Shown: positions 1-7,800, counted from the stretch's first letter. The stretch: 7,965 bases of DNA from Faucicola sp902506225 (GCA_902506225.1 LR733370.1:1-7965); one strand, 5' to 3'. The notes: a model not told the origin generated them from the sequence alone. Program-made: numbers and translations.

Positions 1-2
1 CT

Positions 3-33
3 CTAACATAGTGAGGCATAAATTCATTATACT
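3..33 (+). promoter_or_regulatory. Possible weak hsdM promoter
   Basis: A -10-like TATACT (28-33, five of six consensus bases) lies 29 bases before the hsdM start. The best -35 candidate is CTAACA at 3-8, four of six bases with a long 19-base spacer, so the match is weak. Transcription would begin near 40 and leave a leader of about 22 bases. The leader has no strong Shine-Dalgarno sequence; the only purine tract is TGAG at 51-54. The true promoter may lie upstream of the window. Confidence 0.3.
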
Positions 34-62
34 TGGTCAATTTTAGACAATGAGTTAATTTC

Positions 63-2456
63 ATGAATCATGCTGTACATAACAAATTGGTCTCTTTTAT
101 TTGGTCAATTGCAGATGACTGTTTAAGAGATGTTTATGTTCGTGGTAAATATCGTGATGTAATCTTACCTATGACAGTATTACGCCGTCTTGATAGTATT
201 CTTGAGCCTACCAAACAAGCCGTTCTTGAAGAAGTTGAATTTCAAAAAAAGGATTTAGGATTAACTGAATTTGATGATGATGGCTTACGCAAAGCATCAG
301 GTTTTGTGTTTTACAATACTAACAAATGGACACTCAAAAAACTTAAGGAATCAGCCAGCAATAATCAGCAATTGCTACTTTCCAACTTTGAGGAGTATTT
401 AAATGGCTTTAGTGCTAACGTCAAAGACATATTAGTGCGGTTTAAATTACTTGACCAAGTTCGCCACATGGCAAATAAAAACGTTCTACTCGATGTTTTA
501 GAGAAATTCGTTTCACCCTACCTAAATTTATCACCAATTGAGCAACGTGACCCACAAGACCAATTGCTGCCTGCTCTTAGTAATTTAGGAATGGGTTATG
601 TTTTTGAAGAGCTGATTCGCAGATTCAATGAAGAAAATAACGAGGAAGCAGGGGAGCACTTTACCCCAAGAGAAGTCATTGAGCTAATGACGCATTTAGT
701 ATTTGACCCAATCAAAGATACACTACCTAAAACATTAACCGTTTATGACCCAGCGTGTGGTAGCGGGGGTATGCTGACCGAATCTGAAAACTTCATTCAC
801 GAAAAATACCCGCTAGACAATATGCAACGCACCATATTTTTGTATGGCAAAGAAATCAATGATGAGACTTACGCCATTTGTAAATCAGATATGATGATTA
901 AGGGCGATAACCCAGAAAACATTCGGGTTGGCTCAACCTTATCAACCGATGAATTTACAGGAACGCAATTTGATTTTATGCTGTCCAATCCACCATATGG
1001 CAAAAGCTGGGCAGGAGAGAAGAAAAATATCTATGATACCGACGGCAAAACCGTTTCTGATACCCGGTTTATCGTTACCTTAAACGATTATTGGGGTAAT
1101 CCACAAGTAGTAGATGCAACCCCACGCTCTAGTGATGGGCAGTTATTGTTTTTGATGGAAATGGTTAGCAAGATGAAATCGAGTAGGGGAGGGGAAAAAG
1201 GCTCTCGTATTGCATCAGTGCATAATGGCTCAAGCTTGTTCACAGGTGATGCTGGTAGTGGTGAAAGTAATATCCGCCGACACATTATCGAAAATGATTG
1301 GCTTGACGCAATTATCCAATTGCCGAACAATTTATTTTATAACACAGGTATCACCACTTACATTTGGCTGTTATCCAACAATAAGCCAAGCGAACGTCAA
1401 GGCAAAGTCCAACTGATTGATGCCAGTCAAATGTATCGCAAACTCAAAAAGAACTTAGGCAGTAAAAATAGCGAATTTAGCCCACAAGATATTGCCACGA
1501 TTACCCAAACTTATCTTGATATGGCAACCATCCGTGGGCAGTTGGATGCTAAAGGCGAGCCAACAGGCATTGCTAGTCAAGTATTTGCCAATCAAGATTT
1601 TGGCTATCATAAGGTCAATATAGAGCGTCCTGACCGTCGTCACGCTCAGTTTACCACCGAGTCGATTGCCAAGTTGCGTTTTGATAATAGCCTAAGCGAT
1701 GCTATGAACACGCTATATGAACAATATGGCGATGAGGTTTATCAAGTTGAGTTTTATACCAAGTACAAAAACGATTTAAAAAAATGGGCAGAATCTGAAG
1801 AGATGGGCTTAAGTTTGGCTCAACGCAAAAAAATTCTCGATAATGAGACTTGGAAAAACCAACTTGCCATCATGAACCATGCTAGAACGCTCTGGGAAGC
1901 GCTAGGAGACGTTTTATATACCGACTTTAATCTTTTTACCAAAAAGGTCGAGAACGTGCTTAAAACGCACGATATTAAGCTTAAAGCGAATGAGCGAAAA
2001 CAAATTCTTGATGCGGTCAGTTGGTATGATGAAACAGGTGAAAAAGTGATTAAATCTATCACCACGCTAAAAGCCGATAAAATCCAAGCCTTATGCGAGC
2101 GATTTGGCTGTCAGCCTGAGCAATTAGCCGATTTTGGGTATTATCCTGCCCAAGATGTGGGTGTTGAGAATGCCAAGCCCGACCAGTATGTGATTTATGA
2201 AAGCAGTAGCGAATTACGAGATAGCGAGTCAATCTCGCTCAATCAAGGTATTTACGATTACTTTTTGGCAGAAGTACGCCCGCATGTGAGCGAGGCGTGG
2301 CTGGACATGGAAAGTATCAAAATCGGCTATGAGATTAGCTTTAACAAGTATTTTTATCAGCATAGACCGCTGAGAAACTTGGATGAGGTAGCAAATGAGC
2401 TGTTGCAACTGGATAAAGAGGCAGATGGCTTGATTCGAGATATTTTGGGCGGTTAG
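63..2456 (+). CDS. hsdM: Type I restriction-modification methyltransferase subunit HsdM (long form)
   Basis: Catalytic N6-adenine DNA methyltransferase subunit of a type I R-M complex. It transfers a methyl group from S-adenosylmethionine to adenine in the site read by HsdS, as M2S or within R2M2S. An N-terminal helical HsdM_N-like region covers about residues 1-150. The methyltransferase domain covers about 155-500: EHFTPREV (198-205), SAM-binding motif I DPACGSGG (229-236), catalytic motif IV NPPYG (309-313), DGQLLFL (358-364), QLPNNLFYNTGI (419-430) and LIDAS (451-455). All key residues are intact. At 797 residues it is about 270 longer than EcoKI HsdM; the extra part (about 530-797) is charged, probably helical, and I cannot assign it. 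Long HsdM proteins of this size are known. ATG 63 is the first possible start, since TGA at 51-53 closes the frame upstream. It is first in the locus; abi follows after 55 bases. Confidence 0.95.
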   Translation: MNHAVHNKLVSFIWSIADDCLRDVYVRGKYRDVILPMTVLRRLDSILEPTKQAVLEEVEFQKKDLGLTEFDDDGLRKASGFVFYNTNKWTLKKLKESASNNQQLLLSNFEEYLNGFSANVKDILVRFKLLDQVRHMANKNVLLDVLEKFVSPYLNLSPIEQRDPQDQLLPALSNLGMGYVFEELIRRFNEENNEEAGEHFTPREVIELMTHLVFDPIKDTLPKTLTVYDPACGSGGMLTESENFIHEKYPLDNMQRTIFLYGKEINDETYAICKSDMMIKGDNPENIRVGSTLSTDEFTGTQFDFMLSNPPYGKSWAGEKKNIYDTDGKTVSDTRFIVTLNDYWGNPQVVDATPRSSDGQLLFLMEMVSKMKSSRGGEKGSRIASVHNGSSLFTGDAGSGESNIRRHIIENDWLDAIIQLPNNLFYNTGITTYIWLLSNNKPSERQGKVQLIDASQMYRKLKKNLGSKNSEFSPQDIATITQTYLDMATIRGQLDAKGEPTGIASQVFANQDFGYHKVNIERPDRRHAQFTTESIAKLRFDNSLSDAMNTLYEQYGDEVYQVEFYTKYKNDLKKWAESEEMGLSLAQRKKILDNETWKNQLAIMNHARTLWEALGDVLYTDFNLFTKKVENVLKTHDIKLKANERKQILDAVSWYDETGEKVIKSITTLKADKIQALCERFGCQPEQLADFGYYPAQDVGVENAKPDQYVIYESSSELRDSESISLNQGIYDYFLAEVRPHVSEAWLDMESIKIGYEISFNKYFYQHRPLRNLDEVANELLQLDKEADGLIRDILGG

Positions 2457-2468
2457 TGGGTCTGACTT

Positions 2469-2477
2469 TGCTATAAT
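2469..2477 (+). promoter_or_regulatory. Extended -10 promoter for abi
   Basis: A perfect extended -10 element, TG-C-TATAAT, lies just after the hsdM stop codon. TG is at 2469-2470 and the hexamer at 2472-2477. No good -35 exists at 16-18 bases upstream, which is typical of extended -10 promoters. Predicted transcription starts near 2484, giving a leader of about 28 bases before ATG 2512. abi, and possibly hsdS and hsdR downstream, could therefore be transcribed independently of hsdM. Confidence 0.6.
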
Positions 2478-2501
2478 GCAAAGATATTTTTAATTTGTGC
2501 T

Positions 2502-2506
2502 AAGGA
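2502..2506 (+). promoter_or_regulatory. Ribosome binding site fixing the abi start
   Basis: AAGGA lies five bases before ATG 2512, which is good Shine-Dalgarno spacing. The alternative in-frame GTG at 2497 lies before this site and has no purine tract of its own, so ATG 2512 is preferred. Confidence 0.7.
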
Positions 2507-2511
2507 AATTT

Positions 2512-3432
2512 ATGCCCACCAAGTTACCGCCTAAGCCTTATAAAACGGTACAACAACAGTTAGATACCTATAAACAGCGTGGCTTAATTGTTGATGATAA
2601 TAAAAAAGCATTGGGCTATCTACGAACAATTGGCTACTATCGGTTGAGCGGTTATGCGTATGTGTTTCGCCAAGTGATGCCAGACGGTACAGTCGATAAT
2701 GCGTTTGAGCCAAACAGCCATTTTCAAGACATCAAAGCCTTGTATATGTTCGATAAAAAACTGCGTCAGTTGGCATTGGATGCGTTGGAGCGAATCGAAG
2801 TGGCTATGCGAGTACGAATTGCCGATAGGCTTGGCTCATTTGACCCATTAGCCCATTTAGATGAACAGTATTTTGATGATAAGGTTAGGCATGCCGATTG
2901 GGTGGCTCGTTATGAAGCGGTGATAGCTCGAGAAAAACACAGCGATTTTGTCAAACATCATCAGCAGTATTATCACGATATTCCCGTTTGGGCAGGGTGT
3001 GAGCTGTGGGATTTTGGGGCGATGTCGATTTTGTATAAAATCATGCGACGGGCGGATAAAGAAGCGATTGCTAAATATTATCGCTTGCCCAGTGCCAAAT
3101 TGTTAGAAACTCAATTACACGCCTTCAATTTGATTCGCAATATCTCGGCACATCATGGGCGTTTGTGGAATCGCCATGTGGTATTTAAAGCGTCGCTAAA
3201 GGGGTTGGAGCCAGAGTTTCAAAGGTTTGACCCTGCCAAGGTATTGCTTTACTTCTGCCTGATGCAACGGATGTTAACGTTTATTTGCCCAAATTCGACT
3301 TGGGGACAGCGGTTTTTAGATACGTTGGATGAGTTTCCGCAGATGAGCAATAATAAAGTGAGTTTGGAGCAGTTTGGCTTGCCAAAGTCGATGAGTTTGG
3401 CGGATTTGAAAGCGTGGCGCTTATGGCGATAG
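2512..3432 (+). CDS. Abi_2 (AbiD/AbiF-like) HEPN abortive-infection protein
   Basis: Predicted abortive-infection protein of the Abi_2 family, 306 residues and normal in length. The N-terminal signature is clear: a QQQLDTYKQRGL stretch (14-25), then YLRTIGYYRLSGYAYVF (36-52). A helical core contains LERIEVAMRVRIADRLG (92-108). Near the C-terminus is RNISAHHGRLWNR (209-221), which holds the HEPN nuclease motif R-N-x3-H with R209 and H214. HEPN proteins of this kind are typically metal-independent RNases, so an RNA-cleaving toxin role is inferred; the substrate is unknown. No signal peptide or clear membrane segment is seen, so it is probably cytoplasmic. It lies between hsdM and hsdS, with its own extended -10 promoter and Shine-Dalgarno site. 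A structured region with a convergent promoter lies just downstream and may encode an RNA antitoxin. Base use is strongly G-rich on this strand, unlike hsdR. The start is ATG 2512 rather than GTG 2497. Confidence 0.88.
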   Translation: MPTKLPPKPYKTVQQQLDTYKQRGLIVDDNKKALGYLRTIGYYRLSGYAYVFRQVMPDGTVDNAFEPNSHFQDIKALYMFDKKLRQLALDALERIEVAMRVRIADRLGSFDPLAHLDEQYFDDKVRHADWVARYEAVIAREKHSDFVKHHQQYYHDIPVWAGCELWDFGAMSILYKIMRRADKEAIAKYYRLPSAKLLETQLHAFNLIRNISAHHGRLWNRHVVFKASLKGLEPEFQRFDPAKVLLYFCLMQRMLTFICPNSTWGQRFLDTLDEFPQMSNNKVSLEQFGLPKSMSLADLKAWRLWR

Positions 3433-3457
3433 CGATTTTAAAATTTTTGGTTCGCTA
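3430..3457. repeat. Inverted repeat spanning the abi stop codon
   Basis: TAGCGA (3430-3435) is complementary to TCGCTA (3452-3457), a perfect 6-bp stem with a 16-base A/T loop. The first three bases are the abi stop codon. No T-run follows on either strand, so it is not a convincing intrinsic terminator. It lies next to the larger hairpin at 3469-3509 and could be part of the same RNA fold. Confidence 0.45.
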
Positions 3458-3468
3458 GAAATAGATAG

Positions 3469-3509
3469 CCCCAAGACTTGTTATTCCCATAATGGGCAAG
3501 AACTTGGGG
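3469..3509. repeat. Compound hairpin in the abi–hsdS gap
   Basis: Outer stem CCCCAAG (3469-3475) pairs with CTTGGGG (3503-3509), perfect over 7 bp. Inside it CTTG (3477-3480) pairs with CAAG (3497-3500), then CCCA (3486-3489) with TGGG (3493-3496) around a TAA loop. This gives 15 bp with small interior loops and a 5-base bulge. A competing inner helix, TTAT (3481-3484) with ATAA (3489-3492), excludes the CCCA/TGGG pairing. No T-run follows on the + strand, and only a U-rich stretch with C and A interruptions follows on the minus strand. A structured RNA is therefore more likely than a simple terminator. Confidence 0.7.
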
Positions 3510-3523
3510 AGTTGTTAGGGCGT

Positions 3524-3552
3524 ATTATACCGATTTTTGGCTGTTTAGTCAA
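3524..3552 (-). promoter_or_regulatory. Strong sigma-70-like promoter on the minus strand
   Basis: Read on the minus strand, TTGACT (3552-3547, five of six -35 bases) is followed after exactly 17 bases by a perfect TATAAT (3529-3524). The sequence upstream of the -35 (about 3553-3570) is A/T-rich, like an UP element. It is the best promoter match in the window and points left, away from hsdS and into the 3' end of abi. No minus-strand open reading frame with a credible start follows it closely, which suggests a non-coding transcript. Confidence 0.65.
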
Positions 3553-3585
3553 TTAAACAAAATAAATTTAATGGTAGTAAGTTCA

Positions 3586-4887
3586 ATGAGTTATGCGACG
3601 TATGATAGTTATAAAGACAGCGGTGTGGATTGGTTAGGGGAGATTCCAAGTGATTGGGAATTGGAGAAAGCGAAATGGCTTTTTAAAAAAATGGAACGTC
3701 CTGTTAGTCCTAATGATGAAATTGTTACTTGTTTTCGTGATGGTCAAGTCACATTACGCTCAAACAGAAGAACAGAAGGATTTACTAATGCTCTGAAAGA
3801 ACACGGCTATCAAGGTATAAGGAAGGGTGATTTAGTAATTCATCAAATGGACGCATTCGCAGGGGCTATTGGAATTTCAGATTCCGATGGTAAATCTACA
3901 CCTGTGTATTCAGCTTGTGTACCATTTGACAAAAATAGAGTCGAGTCAAAATATTATAGTTATTTTTTACGAAATCTTGCATATTTAGGTTTTATAGAAT
4001 CGCTAGCTAAAGGCATTCGAGAGCGTTCAACTGATTTTAGCTTTTCGGATTTTGCAACATTAATATTACCTGTTCCTGCTATATCTGAGCAAAGAGAAAT
4101 AGTAGATTTCATTGATAAAAATTTAGCCCAAATTGACCAAGCGATTGCCCTCAAGCAACAGCAAATTGAAAAATTAGGCGAATATAAGCAAATCGTCATT
4201 CAAAATGCCGTTACCAAAGGCTTAAACCCCAATGCCCCAATGAAAAATAGTGGTGTGGAATGGATAGGTAATATTCCCGAGCATTGGGACGTTAAAAAAT
4301 TAAAGTATTTAACTTCAAAAGTAGGCAGTGGAATAACACCATCTGGTGGTGCAACAACGTATGTTGATAAAGGAATTCCATTATTAAGAAGTCAAAATAT
4401 TCATTTTGACGGGTTAGTTCTTGATAACGTGGCAAATATTTCACTTAATGTTCATAAATCAATGAAGAACAGCCAAGTAAAACAACATGACGTTTTATTG
4501 AATATTACAGGTGGCTCACTAGGACGCTGTTGTTACAATAGTTCAAATGATGAAATGAATGTAAATCAACATGTTTGCATTGTAAGACCAAATAATTTGA
4601 TAAAAGGTGAGTTTCTTAACGGTTTAATGTCGTCTGAAGTGGGACAAAAACAAATTTGGTTTTTTCAACAAGGCGGGGGACGTGAAGGGCTAAATTTTCA
4701 AAATCTTAAAAATTTTGACTTCCCTTTGCCATCAATTGATGAACAAAAAGAAATTATTGCTCATATTGAGATTTTAAAACAACACTTTAAAAAGTCTGTC
4801 GATAATTACCAAACCCAAATCGACCGTCTAAAAGAATACAAAAACATCCTAATCAACCAAGCCGTCACAGGCAAAATAAAAATCTAA
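3586..4887 (+). CDS. hsdS: Type I restriction-modification specificity subunit HsdS
   Basis: DNA-recognition subunit that sets the bipartite target of the R-M complex and bridges two HsdM subunits. From ATG 3586 it is 433 residues, normal for the family. Two half-repeats are visible. Each begins with a D/N-SGV-D/E-W motif (residues 11-25 and 221-235) and ends with EQ-R/K-EI (168-172 and 386-390), then a helical spacer ending NAVTKG (207-212) or QAVTGK (425-430). Target recognition domain 1 lies at about 26-165 and domain 2 at about 236-384. Both spacers are coiled-coil-like and set the distance between the half-sites. The DNA sequence recognised cannot be predicted by eye. An in-frame ATG at 3571 would add five residues. 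ATG 3586 is preferred because family members usually begin MSxYxxYKDSGVxWLG, although neither start has a strong Shine-Dalgarno. hsdR starts 10 bases after the stop, suggesting coupled expression. No convincing + strand promoter precedes it. Confidence 0.93.
   Translation: MSYATYDSYKDSGVDWLGEIPSDWELEKAKWLFKKMERPVSPNDEIVTCFRDGQVTLRSNRRTEGFTNALKEHGYQGIRKGDLVIHQMDAFAGAIGISDSDGKSTPVYSACVPFDKNRVESKYYSYFLRNLAYLGFIESLAKGIRERSTDFSFSDFATLILPVPAISEQREIVDFIDKNLAQIDQAIALKQQQIEKLGEYKQIVIQNAVTKGLNPNAPMKNSGVEWIGNIPEHWDVKKLKYLTSKVGSGITPSGGATTYVDKGIPLLRSQNIHFDGLVLDNVANISLNVHKSMKNSQVKQHDVLLNITGGSLGRCCYNSSNDEMNVNQHVCIVRPNNLIKGEFLNGLMSSEVGQKQIWFFQQGGGREGLNFQNLKNFDFPLPSIDEQKEIIAHIEILKQHFKKSVDNYQTQIDRLKEYKNILINQAVTGKIKI
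3616..3660 (+). repeat. hsdS conserved repeat, copy 1
   Basis: Encodes the SGVDWLGEIPSDW segment that opens half-repeat 1. It matches copy 2 (4246-4290) at 31 of 45 bases by my count, with a copy-to-copy distance of 630 bases. This is the internal duplication typical of hsdS, and such conserved blocks are where recognition domains can be exchanged by recombination. Confidence 0.75.
4246..4290 (+). repeat. hsdS conserved repeat, copy 2
   Basis: Encodes the SGVEWIGNIPEHW segment that opens half-repeat 2 and precedes the second recognition domain. It is a direct repeat of 3616-3660 in the same frame, 31 of 45 bases identical. Confidence 0.75.
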
Positions 4888-4897
4888 CGAGCCACCC

Positions 4898-7800
4898 ATG
4901 CAGAAATTGACCAACTTTAGCGAAAAAGAACTTGAAGACCACATCGTCACCGCCCTAACCGCCAACGACTATCAACAAGGCAACCCCGCCGACTTCGACA
5001 AAGTCCACGCCATTGACAGTCACTATTTTTGGCAATTTCTGCATAACAGCCAACAAACCGCCCTAGACACCATCGCCAAACACAACCCAGACTGGCAAAA
5101 AACCATCATCCACCGCCTAAATAACACCATCAAAAAATACGGCATCTTGCACCTACTCAAAAAAGGCTTGGACGTGGACAACGCCACCTTAACTTTTCTT
5201 TACCCACAGCCCCTAGCAAGCTCAAGTCAAATCGCCCGTGACAACTACCAACAAAATATTTTTAGCGTCACCCGCCAAGTTCGCTATAGCCAACACAATG
5301 GCAACTCGGTGGATTTGGTCATCTTTCTAAACGGTCTGGCTATCATCACGTTAGAACTTAAAAGCACCCATAAAAACCAAACCGCCCGTTTTAACGCCAT
5401 CGAACAATACAAAAAAGATCGAAGCCCCGATGACCCGTTATTTAACTTTGCCCGAGCGATTGTCCACTTTACCCTAGACAACCAAGAAGCCTATATGACC
5501 ACACGGCTCAATGGGGCAAATACGTTCTTTTTGCCGTTCAATAAAGGCAACAACGGCAACGCAGGCAACCCACCCAATCCCAACGGCTTTAACACCGAAT
5601 ACCTTTGGAACGAAGTGCTACAGCCTGATAGCCTAGTCAATTTAATCAGCCATTTTGTGCGACTGGGCTGTGATAACCCCGATATTAAAAAGCCCAATCT
5701 CGGCGATATGACCCTATATTTTCCCCGCTACCATCAAATGAGCGTGGTAAGACGGCTGGTGCAAGATGTCGCTGTCAATGGCGTTGGCAAACGTTATCTG
5801 ATTCAGCATTCGGCAGGGTCGGGCAAATCCAACTCCATCACATGGCTTGCCTATCAGCTTATAGAAGCCTATCCGCATAGCGAACAAGCAAACGGAGCGA
5901 AAGGACTGGAGCAACCGCTGTATGATTCGGTCATTGTGGTGACTGACCGCAAAATCTTGGACAAACAGCTCAAAGACAATATCAAGCAGTTTAGCGAAGT
6001 CAAAGGCATTATCGCCCATGCTGAACGCTCAAAAGACCTACGCACCGCCCTAGAAACTGGCAAAAAAATCATCATCACCACCATTCAAAAATTCCCCTTT
6101 ATCCTAGACGACATTGGCGAAATGGCGGAAAAAAACTTTGCCATCATCATTGACGAAGCCCACAGCTCACAAAGCGGACAGGCTCATGACGGCATGAACA
6201 CCGCATTAAATGTCCATGACGAAAAAGACAGTAATACGCAAGACAGTGATACAGACAACAACCAAGATCGCATTGTCCAAGCCATTGAGCAACATATGCA
6301 AAATCGCAAAATGCGGGGCAATGCCAGCTATTTTGCCTTTACCGCCACCCCAAAAGACAGCACCCTAGAAAAGTTTGGCGAAAAACAAGCGGACAGTAGC
6401 TTTGCCCCCTTTGATTTGTACTCAATGAAACAAGCCATTGAAGAAGGCTTTATTTTGGACGTGGTACGCAATTACACCACCTTTAAATCTTACTACGAAA
6501 TCCAAAAATCGGTCGAAAATGACCCAGCATTTGATGCTATCAAAGCCCAAAAGGCACTCAAAGCCTATGTCGAACGCCAACAGCAAACCATCGACGTCAA
6601 AGCCGAAATCATGCTTGACCACTTTATCAGCAATATCTTTGCCAAAAAACGCCTAAAAGGGCATGCCAAAGCCATGATAGTCACGCAAAATATCGAAATG
6701 GCAATCCGTTATTACCAAGCGATTAACCGTTTACTGGAGCAAAAAGGCAACCCCTTTAAAGCCATGATAGCCTTTAGTGGCGAAAAACTCGTGGACGGCA
6801 TTACCTACACCGAAAGCCAAATCAATGGCTTTGAGGATAGCAAAACCAAAGAAAAATTTGATAGCGATGACTATCGAATTTTGGTCGTCGCAAACAAATA
6901 TTTGACAGGCTTTGACCAACCCAAACTCACCGCCATGTATGTCGATAAAAAATTGCGAGATGTGTTGGCAGTCCAAACCCTGTCACGGCTCAACCGCTCG
7001 GCGAATAAATACGACAAAAAAACCGAAGACCTATTTGTACTGGATTTTTTTAATAGCGTCAGCGATATTAAAACCGCTTTCGATAAATACTTTACCATCA
7101 CTACCCTAAGCCAAGCGACCGATGTCAATGTCTTAAACGACATCAAAACCGAACTTGATGCGGTAGGCGTTTATGAACCGCATGAAGTGATTGACTATGC
7201 CGAAGCTTACTTTGGCGGGGCAAGCATGGAAACCTTGCAAGGCAAAATCAATATGTTGGCAGAACGCTTTAATCACGAGCTAGAACTCAGCGATGATGCG
7301 AAAATTGAATTTAAAATGCAAGCCAAACAATTTGTCAAACTCTACAGCCGTCTGGCATCCATTATGCCGTTTAATAAAATTGAATGGGAGCGATTATTTT
7401 GGTTATTAAGAGCGTTGATTCCTGAGCTTAACATTCGCACCCAAGAAGATGATGACATCGACGATTTGTTAGAATCGATTGATTTAAATACTTATGCGAT
7501 TGAAAGAACGGCTTTAGGTTCAAAGATAACATTAGACGAAAAAGAAGCGGTTATCGACCCGAGCAACCCTAACGTGATTGGCGTACATACTGAAGCAAAA
7601 ACCAACAACCTAGATAAAATCATCGCAGATTTTAATGAGCGATGGTTTAAAAGTTGGCATATTACGCCAGAAGAACAACGAATGAAATTTATCAACTTAG
7701 CACAACGAATTTATGACCATCCTGACTTTCAACAGAAGTATCTGACCACGAAAGATGAACAACATCGCAACCTAGAATTTGAAAAACTGGTCAAAGACAT

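Larger units (their letters stand above)
3430..3516 (-). ncRNA. Candidate structured small RNA convergent with abi
   Basis: Inferred from a near-consensus minus-strand promoter (3524-3552), which predicts a start at about 3516 (an A, 7 bases past the -10). The RNA would begin AACAACU and run directly into the compound hairpin 3509-3469. It would then cross the smaller inverted repeat (3457-3430), making it antisense to the last codon and stop of abi. The 3' end is uncertain; no clear intrinsic terminator is visible, so the left boundary is nominal. Abi_2/AbiF proteins have been reported to pair with a conserved non-coding RNA acting as antitoxin, and this is the only gap next to abi large enough for one. 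I have not matched it to a known RNA family. The same hairpin could instead act in the 3' part of the abi mRNA on the + strand. Confidence 0.4.

Noticed and set aside
33..110. TTGGTC at 33, 87 and 101, including a 10-base direct repeat TTGGTCAATT (33-42 and 101-110) around the hsdM start
   Set aside because: Spacing is irregular (54 and 14 bases), two copies lie in coding sequence, and A/T-rich DNA gives such repeats by chance. No known operator matches.
432..440. TAGTGCGGT, one base from the Haemophilus uptake signal AAGTGCGGT
   Set aside because: A single inexact copy inside hsdM; true uptake sequences are exact and repeated.
1183..1200. G-runs in hsdM (AGGGGAGGGG), and a G5 run near 4675 in hsdS, as possible phase-variation tracts
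   Set aside because: Runs are only 4-5 bases, too short for the slippage tracts known to switch modification genes, and all reading frames are intact.
2497..2511. GTG 2497 as the abi start
   Set aside because: It precedes the AAGGA ribosome binding site, which is correctly spaced for ATG 2512, and adds only five unconserved residues.
3469..3509. The inverted repeat as a CRISPR repeat or an insertion-sequence end
   Set aside because: It occurs once, with no spacers, no target-site duplication and no transposase gene in the window.
3531..3540. T5 run (3534-3538) as the tail of an abi terminator
   Set aside because: It lies 24 bases beyond the compound hairpin, too far for intrinsic termination, and no GC-rich stem directly precedes it.
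5714..6084. Minus-strand open frames over hsdR (5714-6019 and 5869-6084)
   Set aside because: They are shadows of strongly conserved helicase-coding sequence, with no recognisable protein features.
7346..7355. GCCGTCTGGC, similar to the Neisseria uptake sequence GCCGTCTGAA
   Set aside because: Only 8 of 10 bases match, there is one copy, and it lies in the hsdR coding sequence.
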